Translations under genes and position numbers: made by a program
Source: Adlercreutzia equolifaciens
Lineage (GTDB): Bacteria; Actinomycetota; Coriobacteriia; Coriobacteriales; Eggerthellaceae
Assembly: GCF_029076695.1 (NCBI RefSeq)
Contig: NZ_JARFIK010000001.1
Span: forward strand, 620,001-684,000
DNA length: 64,000 nt
Direction of reading: 5' to 3'
Part shown: positions 7,998-16,199 of the stretch, piece after piece
Layout: every line of letters starts with the position of its first letter
Numbering within the stretch: position 1 is the stretch's first letter
Notes under the pieces: model-generated
The model's input: the letters and a program-made list of their open reading frames with translations, nothing else
Database searches by the model: none
Told to the model about the DNA's origin: nothing

Positions 7998-9770
7998 ATG
8001 ACTATGAATCAACAGGGACTGACGCGCCGTACCTTCTTCAAGGGCGCTGGCCTGGGGGCCGCCGCTTTGGCAGCTACCGGTCTTGTCGCGGGATGTGCTC
8101 CGCAGGCCGCCGCTCCCGCAGATTCGGCCGAAGCACTTGCGGGGACGGGGTCGGCTGCCGGCTGGCGCACGGCGCCCGAGCCGATAGCCGATGATGCCAT
8201 CGCCGAGGTGCTCGAGTGCGATGTGGCGGTGCTGGGACTCTCCTACGCCGGAGCCTCTGCGGCACGAGCTGCTGCCGAGGCGGGAGCGACCGTGGTGTGC
8301 ATGGAGCAGCAGGCGGAAGGCGCTCGTACTTTTGTGGGCCAAGGCAACTTCGGCCACATCAACTCCGAGTTCCTTAAGAGCCGTGGCGTGCCCGCCGTCG
8401 ACGAGCTTGAGTTCTTCAACAACTGGCAGCTGCGCAGCGGGAACCGTTCCAATGCCGCCTTGGTGCGTCGCTATTGCCGCGAGCTGGGAAGTGCCTTTGA
8501 CTGGTATATCGACGGCTTGACCGAGGACGAGAAGGCAACGCTCACCGTCCAGTTCTTCCCCACGGATCCCTCGTACACGGTGGAGAAGAATCGCATTCAG
8601 ACGTGGCCGGGCTGCGTCGGTACCGCTGAATATCAGGACAAGCTTATTGCCGGCATGGTGCAAACGGCCGTGGCTAACGGCGGTACGGCTTTGTGGGAAA
8701 CCACGGTTCAGCAGCTCGTCCAGGATGAGTCCGGCGCGGTTGTGGGCGCCATTGGCCAGCGCGCAGATGGTAGCTATGTCAAGGTGAGCGCCTCCAAGGG
8801 CGTCATTGTCTGCCTCGGCGATTTCTCGGCCAACGCAGAGATGTGCAACGATCTGCTGACCCAGGTGACGAGCTTGATTCCCGAGGATGGTGCCATTGTG
8901 GGCATGGGCCAAACCGGCGCCGGCGTGCAGGTGTGCTATTGGGCTGGCGCCCGCCTCGACCCCTATCAGGCCACCATGGGAGGCGATTATTACTACCCTT
9001 GCGACGCCCCGACCGATCCGCTGGGCTCCTCTTCTCCTCTGTGGCTGAATGCCGACGGCAAGCGTTACTGCAACGAGGGATTTGGCTGCGTGGAGCTTGC
9101 GGCTATGCAGGGTGCAACCCAGCCTCAGGGCACATTCTGCGCTATTTTCGACGACGACGTCGAAACGCTGTTGAAGGCCCAGGGCGCTTGGCACATGGGC
9201 ATGGACTGGCCCAACACCGGCTTTGAGGCGCTGCGCGCTAGCATGGCGGCGGCCGTGGCCAACGGTGCCGCTGGCTCGCTGGGCGAAGGCGGGGATGCGG
9301 GCAGCTCCACCGAGGGCGGAGAGGCCGTGGACAAGGCAACCCTCGCCGGGGCCAACATCTTTGCCGCCGACAGCTACGAGACCCTCGGCACCTATTTGGG
9401 TTATGAAGGGGAGGCGCTGGAAAACTTTGTAGCCTCCATTGAGCGCTACAACGAGTTGTGCGAGGCGGGTGTCGACGATGACTTCGGTAAGGAATCCTCG
9501 CTGATGTTCCCCATCAAGACGCCGCCGTTCTACGGCTATGCTGGGGAAAAGGAACTGGGCATTATGCTGGTGAATGGCGCCGGCGTGCTTATCGACGAGC
9601 ATGGTCAAGTGCTCGGTGAGGACTATCGCCCCATTTCCGGCCTTTTTGCCGTAGGCAACACGGCGGGCAGCCGCTTCGGTGCCCAATACAGCACCCCGGT
9701 TGCTGGCTCCTCGGTAGCCTTCGCCATTACGCAGGGTCGTTTTACGGGCGACTACGTAGCAAGCCTGTAG
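7998..9770 (+). CDS. Tat-exported FAD-dependent reductase (fumarate reductase-like)
   Basis: Flavoprotein of the fumarate reductase/succinate dehydrogenase superfamily, likely reducing an organic electron acceptor outside the membrane. 590 residues; start set by AAAGGAGG eight bases upstream. It begins with a twin-arginine signal (TRRTFFKGAG, residues 9-18) and a lipobox ending VAGC, so it should be a Tat lipoprotein. The FAD-binding segment (VAVLGLSYAGASAA) has Ser where the usual GxGxxG second Gly stands. The C-terminal FAD region (GLFAVGNTAGSRFGAQYS) is conserved. No covalent-haem CxxCH motif is present, so electrons must come from a separate donor. Divergent LuxR gene suggests substrate induction. 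Substrate unknown. Confidence 0.88.
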   Translation: MTMNQQGLTRRTFFKGAGLGAAALAATGLVAGCAPQAAAPADSAEALAGTGSAAGWRTAPEPIADDAIAEVLECDVAVLGLSYAGASAARAAAEAGATVVCMEQQAEGARTFVGQGNFGHINSEFLKSRGVPAVDELEFFNNWQLRSGNRSNAALVRRYCRELGSAFDWYIDGLTEDEKATLTVQFFPTDPSYTVEKNRIQTWPGCVGTAEYQDKLIAGMVQTAVANGGTALWETTVQQLVQDESGAVVGAIGQRADGSYVKVSASKGVIVCLGDFSANAEMCNDLLTQVTSLIPEDGAIVGMGQTGAGVQVCYWAGARLDPYQATMGGDYYYPCDAPTDPLGSSSPLWLNADGKRYCNEGFGCVELAAMQGATQPQGTFCAIFDDDVETLLKAQGAWHMGMDWPNTGFEALRASMAAAVANGAAGSLGEGGDAGSSTEGGEAVDKATLAGANIFAADSYETLGTYLGYEGEALENFVASIERYNELCEAGVDDDFGKESSLMFPIKTPPFYGYAGEKELGIMLVNGAGVLIDEHGQVLGEDYRPISGLFAVGNTAGSRFGAQYSTPVAGSSVAFAITQGRFTGDYVASL

Positions 9771-9829
9771 GACCCGTGGTTGCCGGCCCTCGGTTGGCTC
9801 CGCAACCAACGTTGAATTTTTCCTGAGCA

Positions 9830-9870
9830 AGCGGGACCGCCTTCCCCTCCCTAGCGGTTCCGCTTTGCTT
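9830..9870 (+). terminator. Terminator after the flavoprotein gene
   Basis: AGCGGGACCGC (9830-9840) pairs with GCGGTTCCGCT (9854-9864) with one G-T pair and a 13-base loop, followed by TTGCTTTG. It sits 60 bases after the flavoprotein stop and faces the convergent anti-sigma gene. Confidence 0.55.
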
Positions 9871-9911
9871 TGGGGGCTGGCGTTATTTCTGGGGCGCCAG
9901 CTTTTCTGCTT

Positions 9912-10883
9912 TTATTCCTGATGGTGTTGGCTGTGGCGTTTCCCGTGGCCCGCGCCATTGCCAGTCCCAGCACCCTGACCGCTGCCGCTGCTCGCTCCCG
10001 CGCCATGGCCAGCGCCGTTTCCCGAGCCGGAGCCGTGGTTGTGGGTCTCGTCTTCGCAGAGATGGTCGATGGCGTCATGCAGTTCGCGCATGGTCATGGC
10101 AGCGCAGTCGTCCACGGATACGGAATCATCGAGCTTGGCCAACTCGCAGGCGGCGCGATAGCGGCCCACGCCCATGCCCGCAGCGGCGGCCGCTTCGCGG
10201 GTGGTCTCGTCGGCGTGATGGCAGGCGCCCTGGTAGGGATGGCTGGCAAGTACGGCGTCGCTTTGGGCTTGCAGCTCGGAGGCCAAGGCGTTGTCCTGTG
10301 TGGTAATGTTCACGTCCACGAACGCATCTTCGGCCAGATAGGGGGCCAGGGCCTCGCTGTCCATAAGCATGGCGAAGGCCTCTTCGTAGGATTGGCCCTC
10401 CAGGGAAAGCGCGTCCAGTACCGCGGCGCCGTCATCGTTGATGGCGGTGGCCTCCACCACGCGGTCGAAGGCGTTGATGGTCAGCTCGAGGGAGGGGTTT
10501 ACGTCTACGCCAACGAAAGCGGCCGGCTTTTGCCACAGGTGCCAACCGGTGGCGCCCAGGACGCCCACCAGCAAGAGGCAGGCGGCTGCAGCGAGAGGCG
10601 CCCAGCGCCGGCGACGCCGCGGCGAACGGGCGGTGGGGACAGCGGGGGCCGAGGAGCCTGCGAGGGCAGAGACCACGGGGATTGTTGCAGCGGAATCGGG
10701 AATCGCAGAGGCCGCTACAGCGGGGCCTGAGGTCGTCGGGCGTGCTGTCTCTTCGGCAACTTCAGCCTCCCGCGCCGCTTCAATGGCGGCCAAGGTGTGT
10801 GCCTTGGCCGAAGCGGGGGCTTTCACTTGCAGAAGCGTCTCGCGCACGTCGCGCTCGAAATGGTCGTTGGTCGGGTGCGTCAT
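9912..10883 (-). CDS. Membrane anti-sigma factor with His/Gly-rich tail
   Basis: 323 residues. The ATG overlaps the stop of the upstream sigma gene (ATGA), so the two are translationally coupled; GGGAGG precedes it. Order: cytoplasmic N-terminus (about 1-95, sigma-binding region expected), basic RRRRR stretch, one transmembrane helix (WAPLAAAACLLLVGVLGATG), then an external domain with VGVDVNPSLELTINAFDRV, the hallmark of the RsgI-like anti-sigma extracytoplasmic domain. The last 45 residues are Gly/Ser/His repeats (HNHGSGSGNGAGHG, KRHSQHHQE), which could bind metal. It probably holds the ECF sigma inactive until a signal outside the cell acts. Confidence 0.8.
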   Translation of the reverse strand: MTHPTNDHFERDVRETLLQVKAPASAKAHTLAAIEAAREAEVAEETARPTTSGPAVAASAIPDSAATIPVVSALAGSSAPAVPTARSPRRRRRWAPLAAAACLLLVGVLGATGWHLWQKPAAFVGVDVNPSLELTINAFDRVVEATAINDDGAAVLDALSLEGQSYEEAFAMLMDSEALAPYLAEDAFVDVNITTQDNALASELQAQSDAVLASHPYQGACHHADETTREAAAAAGMGVGRYRAACELAKLDDSVSVDDCAAMTMRELHDAIDHLCEDETHNHGSGSGNGAGHGAGASSGSGQGAGTGNGAGHGKRHSQHHQE

Positions 10884-11404
10884 GAGAGCACCTCCCTCAA
10901 GTGTTTCTTGCCCCGGGCAATCCACGAGTACACCGTGTTCACGGGGGCATCAAGAAGCTGGGCAATTTCCGGGGCGGTATATTCCTCGCAGAGAGCCAGG
11001 TAGAGCGGGGTACGCGGCGGATCATCAAGGTCCTGCAGCGCGTCCATGACCTCGCTGGTGAAGGAGCCGGGCTGCTCGTCGGGCGGGGCGGCCGGCTGCG
11101 CAGCGCGCTGTCCGACGGCCTGCTGGGACTCCGCCGCGCCCAGCGCCTCGTCGCCGCCGGCTGTGCGTGTGCGATGGGCTGCCTTCAGCATATCAAGGCA
11201 ACGGGTGCGCGCTACGCGAATGAGCCAAGCCTTGCGGTGATCGTCGTCGGCGAAGGTGGTGGTGTCGGCCAGGGCGTAGCGCAGGAAGGTTTCCTGGAAG
11301 GCGTCTTGGCAGTCGGCCTCGCAGGGAAAGTACAGCAGACAGACGCGCCACACCGTGTCGGCGTGGCGCTCCATGGTGCGTTCTATGTCAGGGGCGGGGC
11401 GCAT
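10880..11404 (-). CDS. ECF-family RNA polymerase sigma factor
   Basis: 174 residues. Sigma region 2 includes DAFQETFLRYALAD (about 34-47) and KAWLIRVARTRCLDMLK; region 4 is TAPEIAQLLDAPVNTVYSW (about 143-161) followed by ARGKKHLREVL. The linker is Ala/Gln/Pro-rich. It is the middle gene of a three-gene minus-strand set with the secreted protein upstream and the anti-sigma downstream (4-base overlap), so it very likely autoregulates this set. Confidence 0.9.
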   Translation of the reverse strand: MRPAPDIERTMERHADTVWRVCLLYFPCEADCQDAFQETFLRYALADTTTFADDDHRKAWLIRVARTRCLDMLKAAHRTRTAGGDEALGAAESQQAVGQRAAQPAAPPDEQPGSFTSEVMDALQDLDDPPRTPLYLALCEEYTAPEIAQLLDAPVNTVYSWIARGKKHLREVLS

Positions 11405-11443
11405 GGATGGCGGAAGCCGATGCCGTGAAACGCGGAAGATGCG

Positions 11444-11785
11444 CTAGCGACGACAGCCGTGGCCTGTGCCGTTGCCGCAACCGTGCCCGTTGCCGTGATG
11501 GCCGGAGCGCGGGCAAGTCCATTCATCGGAGGCGCGGTCGTCGGTGTTTGCGGTGCCGTTCATCCCCAGACAGCCGTGCACGCGGCTGGCGCAGTGGTCG
11601 ATGGTGGCGAACAGCGATTGCGCGATGGTGGCGGGGCAGGCAACGCGATGGAGTCCGGTGGCGCACCCGGCGCAAGCCGGCGCATCCGCCGTCGGCAGCA
11701 GGGGCGTGGTGGCAGCGCCAAAAGCTACGCCCGGGGCCACGGCCAGCGTCAGAGCCAGCAGGCCCGCAACGATCATTTTCTTCAT
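11444..11785 (-). CDS. Small secreted His/Cys-rich protein
   Basis: 113 residues with a Sec signal peptide (MKKMIVAGLLALTLAVAPG, cleavage after AFGA). Start chosen at MKKM because GAGAGAGGAAG lies just upstream. The mature part has about nine Cys (CAGC, HRVAC, DHC, HGC, TC, HGC) and ends in a His/Gly/Cys tail (GHHGNGHGCGNGTGHGC). No family recognised. It is 39 bases upstream of the sigma gene and shares the His/Gly-rich character of the anti-sigma tail, which suggests a metal- or redox-related stress response. Confidence 0.7.
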   Translation of the reverse strand: MKKMIVAGLLALTLAVAPGVAFGAATTPLLPTADAPACAGCATGLHRVACPATIAQSLFATIDHCASRVHGCLGMNGTANTDDRASDEWTCPRSGHHGNGHGCGNGTGHGCRR

Positions 11786-12027
11786 GAAGCTTCCTCTCTC
11801 ACTAAGGCAGAATCTACCAGAAAAACGATCCAGCAACGGGAATCCTTGCAAGAATTTTGAGAAGTTCGCCCACGGATGCTGCCTCGGCGACGGTTTTCTT
11901 TCGAATGCAGCCCAGAGCGGGCGAAATATCTATGATGGATAAAAGGCGATGAGCCGCAGGCTGGGCGCGTTTGCAACTTCACTCAGAACATCAAGCGCCC
12001 GTCCGTCGGCAGAGGCAAGGAGCCGTC

Positions 12028-13509
12028 ATGAGCAAGAAGCTGAACAAGCTGCATAAAACCCTGGCTTCCCAAGGCGTCGGCAACCGATCCGCGGCGGCCA
12101 AGAACGGCCCCTCGAAACGAGCGGCGGCAAAACGGAAAGAGCCCCCGCGCGGCCCGGGGTGGTACGAGGCGCGCGAGCGCGGGAAGCAGGTGCGCCAGCG
12201 CGTGCCCCGCTCCAAGCTGGGCACATGGAACGTGCAGCGGGAGCGCACGGAAGCCTTAGACTTGCTGTTCGCCCAAGACGAGAACCGCTTGCCTTACCTG
12301 GTGCCGGAGCGCCATCAGCGCATGGCCGCCAATCCCTTCGCCTTCTACCGCGGGGCTGCGGCGGTGATGGCGGCCGATCTGGCCAGTGCGCCTAGCACGG
12401 GCCAAGTAGTGCAAGCCTGCGGCGATGCCCATATTGCGAACTTCGGCGGCTATCGCTCGCCCGAAAGCCACCTGGTGTTCGACCTCAACGACTTCGACGA
12501 GACCGCCCCGGCTCCTTGGGACTGGGACGTGCGACGCCTGGTGGCCAGCGTGGCTATTTGCGGGCGCTATCGCGGCTTCGGCGAGGAGTGGTGTCGCGAG
12601 GCGGCGCAGCTGGCCGCCGAGAGCTACCGACGGGCCATGCGGTATTTTGCGCGCCAGGGTGCCCTCGATGTGTGGCGCGCGTACATCGACGTGGCCGAGG
12701 TGCTCCATAGTCTGGTCGACAGTGTCAGCAAAGCTGATCGACGCCAGGTGGCCTCTGACCTGGAGCGGGCCTTCGCCAAAACCAACGAACGGGCCTTCGA
12801 CAAGCTGGTCACCATGAAGGACGGTCGGGCGCGCATGACCTACGATCCGCCCGACATCGTGCCGCTGTCCTTCTTCCTCTCGCCCGACAACGCCGAACGG
12901 GTGCTGCAGTCGCTCAGGCATCTCATGGACGGCTATCGCAGCACCGTGACGCCCACGTACCAGCCCCTGCTGGCCAACTACCAGGTGCTGGGCATCGCTC
13001 AAAAAGTGGTGGGCGTGGGCAGTGTGGGCACTCGCTGTTGGGTGGCGGCCCTGGCCGGTACCGAGGTGGCCGATCCGCTGGTGTTGCAAATCAAAGAGGC
13101 GAACGCCTCGGTGCTCGAGCGCTGGTGCGGGAAGAGCCGCTACGCCTCCCACGGCGAGCGCGTGGTGCAAGGGCAGCGTCTTATGCAAGCCACCAGCGGC
13201 GTGCTGCTGGGCTGGACCAGCGCGCCCGACGAGGATGGCGTGCGGCGCGACTATTACGTGCGTCAGCTGTGGAATTGGAAGATGTCGGTGAATTTGGAGA
13301 AGGCCAGCGCCGACGAGCTGGAAATTTACAGCCAGCTGTGCGCCTGGACGCTGGCGCGCGCCCATGCCCGCACGGGCGACCGAGGTGCTATCGCCGGCTA
13401 TCTGGGAAAATCCGACAAGTTCGACCGCGCTATGGCGGCCTTTGCGTGCGCCTATGCCGATCAGAACGAGGTGGATTACGAGGTGTTTCTGAAGCGTATT
13501 GGCAAGTAA
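12028..13509 (+). CDS. DUF2252 family protein
   Basis: 493 residues; CAAGGAG precedes the ATG. The family signature appears in order: RMAANPFAFYRGAAAVM (about 98-114), GDAHIANFGGYRSPE (about 132-146) and FDLNDFDETAPAPWDWDVR (about 151-169). The HxxN and DxND arrangement is like a protein-kinase/aminoglycoside-phosphotransferase fold, but the substrate is unknown. The first 60 residues are very basic (KKLNKLHKTLAS, KRAAAKRKE) and may be disordered. Monocistronic, followed by a strong terminator. Confidence 0.88.
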   Translation: MSKKLNKLHKTLASQGVGNRSAAAKNGPSKRAAAKRKEPPRGPGWYEARERGKQVRQRVPRSKLGTWNVQRERTEALDLLFAQDENRLPYLVPERHQRMAANPFAFYRGAAAVMAADLASAPSTGQVVQACGDAHIANFGGYRSPESHLVFDLNDFDETAPAPWDWDVRRLVASVAICGRYRGFGEEWCREAAQLAAESYRRAMRYFARQGALDVWRAYIDVAEVLHSLVDSVSKADRRQVASDLERAFAKTNERAFDKLVTMKDGRARMTYDPPDIVPLSFFLSPDNAERVLQSLRHLMDGYRSTVTPTYQPLLANYQVLGIAQKVVGVGSVGTRCWVAALAGTEVADPLVLQIKEANASVLERWCGKSRYASHGERVVQGQRLMQATSGVLLGWTSAPDEDGVRRDYYVRQLWNWKMSVNLEKASADELEIYSQLCAWTLARAHARTGDRGAIAGYLGKSDKFDRAMAAFACAYADQNEVDYEVFLKRIGK

Positions 13510-13550
13510 GCGCTTGTTCCCGCAAAGGCGTCGTTGGCGACAGTCGCGAA

Positions 13551-13588
13551 GAGGTCGATCCCCTCGAGGCCATCGACCTCTCGTTTTC
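13551..13588 (+). terminator. Terminator after the DUF2252 gene
   Basis: GAGGTCGAT (13551-13559) pairs perfectly with ATCGACCTC (13572-13580), followed by TCGTTTTCCC. Confidence 0.7.
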
Positions 13589-13698
13589 CCCGATGAGAAG
13601 CAAAAACGTCCGTTAATGACGTGGTATCATGGGCGAATGCTTTTGAAAGCGTCGCGGCTGGGTTGGAGCCGTGACGTTCTGCGGGGAAGGACGAGCCC

Positions 13699-15066
13699 AT
13701 GGTTACTTTTCATCGAGCCGATGGAGCTGCCGACGGCGTAGTGGACGACGACTCCGTTGCCGCGGAGGTCTCGCGCGAATTCCTGGACCGCGTTCCCGGC
13801 GGCCTGTTCCGCTATCACGCCGAGGGCACGGGTGAGCTTGATTACGTGAGCGCCGGCCTGGTCGAAATGTTCGGTTGCGAAAGCTACGAGGAATTCTGCC
13901 AGCTGACGGGCAACACCTTCGAGGGCATGGTCCTTCCCGACGACTGGGCTTTCGTGGACGCCACGATTCGCGAGCAAATTTCTACAGGCGACACCGATCG
14001 CGTGGTGTACCGCATTCGCCGAGCCGATGGTGAGATTCGCTGGTTCGACGATAGCGGCCGTTTGGTGGAGGACGAGGACGGCGTGCGGTGGTTCTACGTC
14101 ACGGTCATCGACATTACCGACCAGGTGCTTGCGCGCCAGGCTCTCGAGCGCGCCAACGAGCGGTTGGAAATTATCACGGCGCTGTCCAATGACGTACTGT
14201 TCGATATCGAGTGCGGCACGGGCGAAAGCCACGTCTACGGTGATTTCGTCGGGCGCTTCGGCCGTGAGCCCCAGCAGCCCGATTTCGTGGTTCATCGCCG
14301 TTGCCAGCAGGAGTGCCATCTGGACATTCACTCCCACGATCTCTCGCATCTGATGCAGCAAATCCAGGAGAACAGCCTGGTGGATTTCGAAACCTCCACG
14401 CCCGGCGCCGACGGCGAACCGGTGTGGTACCGCTACCAGTCGGTAGTGCTCTACAACGACGACGGCAGCCCGCTGCGCCACGTGGGGCGCCTGCTGGACA
14501 CCCACGATATGGCCATGCGCGAGAGCCAGTTTCGCAAAAAGGCCGAGCGCGACAGTTTGACCGGGCTGTACAACCGATCGGCGGCCCTCGACCGCATCGA
14601 GTCCATGCTCAATACGGAGTCCCGTCCGTGCACCCTCATCACCGTGGATGTGGATGATTTCAAGGCCGTGAACGACACCTACGGACACCCCGAGGGCGAT
14701 CGCGTGCTGAAGGAGCTGGGCGCGTTCTTGGGTCAGGTTATGCGTAAGGAAGACGTAGTGGCCCGCATGGGCGGCGACGAGTTCGCCATCTTCGCCGCGG
14801 GCTTGGGTCCGGGGCCGGCCATCGACCGCATTCTCGAGCACCTGTCGCGCGGCCCCTTCGCCACCACGCGCGCCACCGACGGCAGCGCCCCTGAACAGCT
14901 CAGCGAAGAAGAGCCGCGCCAGGCGTCGCCCTCCATCTCCATCGGCGCCGTCTGCTGCCTCAACCCGCCCATCACCTTCGAGAAGCTCTACGAAGCCGCC
15001 GACGAAACCCTCTACACCGCCAAAGACGCCGGCAAAGCCCAATATCAACTACGGGTGATTGAATAG
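13699..15066 (+). CDS. Diguanylate cyclase with PAS domain
   Basis: Makes the second messenger c-di-GMP from two GTP. 455 residues, no membrane segment, so cytosolic. An N-terminal PAS fold (about 25-150, ending in the PAC-like VIDITDQVLAR) and a second PAS-like part (about 155-280) precede the GGDEF domain (about 285-455). The active site GGDEF is intact at 358-362, and RKED at 349-352 is the product-inhibition I-site in the correct position. DSLTGLYNR marks the start of the catalytic domain. GGAAGGA is the ribosome site. The sensed signal is unknown. Confidence 0.92.
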   Translation: MVTFHRADGAADGVVDDDSVAAEVSREFLDRVPGGLFRYHAEGTGELDYVSAGLVEMFGCESYEEFCQLTGNTFEGMVLPDDWAFVDATIREQISTGDTDRVVYRIRRADGEIRWFDDSGRLVEDEDGVRWFYVTVIDITDQVLARQALERANERLEIITALSNDVLFDIECGTGESHVYGDFVGRFGREPQQPDFVVHRRCQQECHLDIHSHDLSHLMQQIQENSLVDFETSTPGADGEPVWYRYQSVVLYNDDGSPLRHVGRLLDTHDMAMRESQFRKKAERDSLTGLYNRSAALDRIESMLNTESRPCTLITVDVDDFKAVNDTYGHPEGDRVLKELGAFLGQVMRKEDVVARMGGDEFAIFAAGLGPGPAIDRILEHLSRGPFATTRATDGSAPEQLSEEEPRQASPSISIGAVCCLNPPITFEKLYEAADETLYTAKDAGKAQYQLRVIE

Positions 15067-15094
15067 CCAGCTAGAGTTGAGTCCAGAGGAGTGT

Positions 15095-15190
15095 CGGGTG
15101 GTGCTCACCAAGCGAGTTCCGCAGCGAACGAAACAGCCCAGTGGGCTGTTTCGCCGAGCGAGGACTGTTTGAGCGACTGAGCACCACCCG
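15095..15190. repeat. Nested perfect inverted repeats between convergent genes
   Basis: Outer arms CGGGTGGTGCTCA (15095-15107) and TGAGCACCACCCG (15178-15190) are perfectly complementary over 13 bp. Inside, CGAAACAGCCCA and TGGGCTGTTTCG (15129-15153) form a 12-bp hairpin with a single-base loop. There is no U-run after either stem, so it is not an ordinary intrinsic terminator; it may be a REP-like element or a bidirectional barrier between the diguanylate cyclase and LOG genes. Confidence 0.6.
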
Positions 15191-15258
15191 GCGCTCCGAC
15201 TTTGGGGGAGCTTCGGTCGGCATACCCGGAGTCCCCGCCTGCGGGAGACCTTCAGCCC

Positions 15259-15843
15259 CTATCCGACAGCCCGCAATCGCGCCGTGTCAAAGGAAATGAC
15301 GCGAGCGCCGCGGCCTTCGACGAGCCCTGCCAGCTCTTCGACGGAGGCAGGGAAGTGCACGCGGTCAAGGTCGCACTGATCGAAGAACCCGTGGTCGATC
15401 ATGGACTGCAACAGGGCAATCAGCGGATCGTAGAAGCCGTCGATGTTGAGCAAGTAGCACTCGGCGGGACCCAAATCCAGGCGCACACGGGTGATGATCT
15501 CGCTGATTTCCTCAAGGGTGCCCACGCCGCCGGGCAGAGCCACGAAAACGTCGCCCAGCTCGATCATCTTCGCCTTGCGCTCGCCCATGGTTTCCACCAC
15601 GATAAGCTCGGTCAGGTCATGCTGGGCCACGCCGGCCTCAATGAAAAAGCGGGGCTCTACGCCGATGGCGGCGCCCCCGGCGTCCAGGGTGGCGCGGGAC
15701 ACGGCCCCCATGAGGCCCACCGAGCTGCCGCCGTACACCAGGCTGTGGCCTGCTTGGGCAATCCAGCGCCCAAGGGATCGGGCGGTCTCTTCAAAGCGAG
15801 GGTCGTCGCCGGGGTTCGACCCGCAATACACGGTAACGTTCAT
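15259..15843 (-). CDS. LOG-family nucleotide 5'-monophosphate nucleosidase
   Basis: Rossmann-fold TIGR00730 protein, 194 residues. The diagnostic LPGGVGTLEEISE (about 103-115) is the PGGxGTxxE site and MGERKAKM before it matches the other conserved arm. Family members hydrolyse nucleotide monophosphates (cytokinin-activating LOG or AMP/pyrimidine nucleosidases) to base and ribose 5-phosphate; the substrate here is not predictable. AGAGGAGAG precedes the ATG. Monocistronic. Confidence 0.88.
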   Translation of the reverse strand: MNVTVYCGSNPGDDPRFEETARSLGRWIAQAGHSLVYGGSSVGLMGAVSRATLDAGGAAIGVEPRFFIEAGVAQHDLTELIVVETMGERKAKMIELGDVFVALPGGVGTLEEISEIITRVRLDLGPAECYLLNIDGFYDPLIALLQSMIDHGFFDQCDLDRVHFPASVEELAGLVEGRGARVISFDTARLRAVG

Positions 15844-16199
15844 AAGGCTCTCCTCTTCGGTAAGTTTGTATTGTTCGGAGAATGATCAAGCATAGCACCG
15901 AACAAGACTGCGGGCAAACAGGCGTTTCAGCTGTTGAGAAGTTGTGTCTGTTGCCTACCGGGTGCGTCGAAGCGAAGGGGGAGAGCTCGGTATTCCTGCA
16001 CTTCCCTCAAAGGAAAAGGGGCCATACGTCCGCGCCCCCTTCCCCCTCCTGACGCTCTTGCACCTCGCGCAACCTTACGGCCTTCGAGCACTTCGCTTAC
16101 GTTGCTGTCATTTTTGCTGCAATGGTCGGCCGTTCCCGTTATGCTGCCGAAAGCGCACGACGGGGATCGGCGAAACTCGCGAGAGAAAGGGGCAAGAGC
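15844..16199. other. Intergenic, nothing firm
   Basis: About 356 bases between the divergent LOG and VanZ genes. Apart from the ribosome sites at its ends I see no RNA gene, no coding frame with host-like codon use, and no convincing promoter pair. A GC-rich complementary pair near 16015-16045 is too imperfect to call. Confidence 0.4.

Noticed and set aside
12256-13365. 369-codon minus-strand frame
   Set aside because: Antisense to the DUF2252 gene, which has family motifs on the plus strand.
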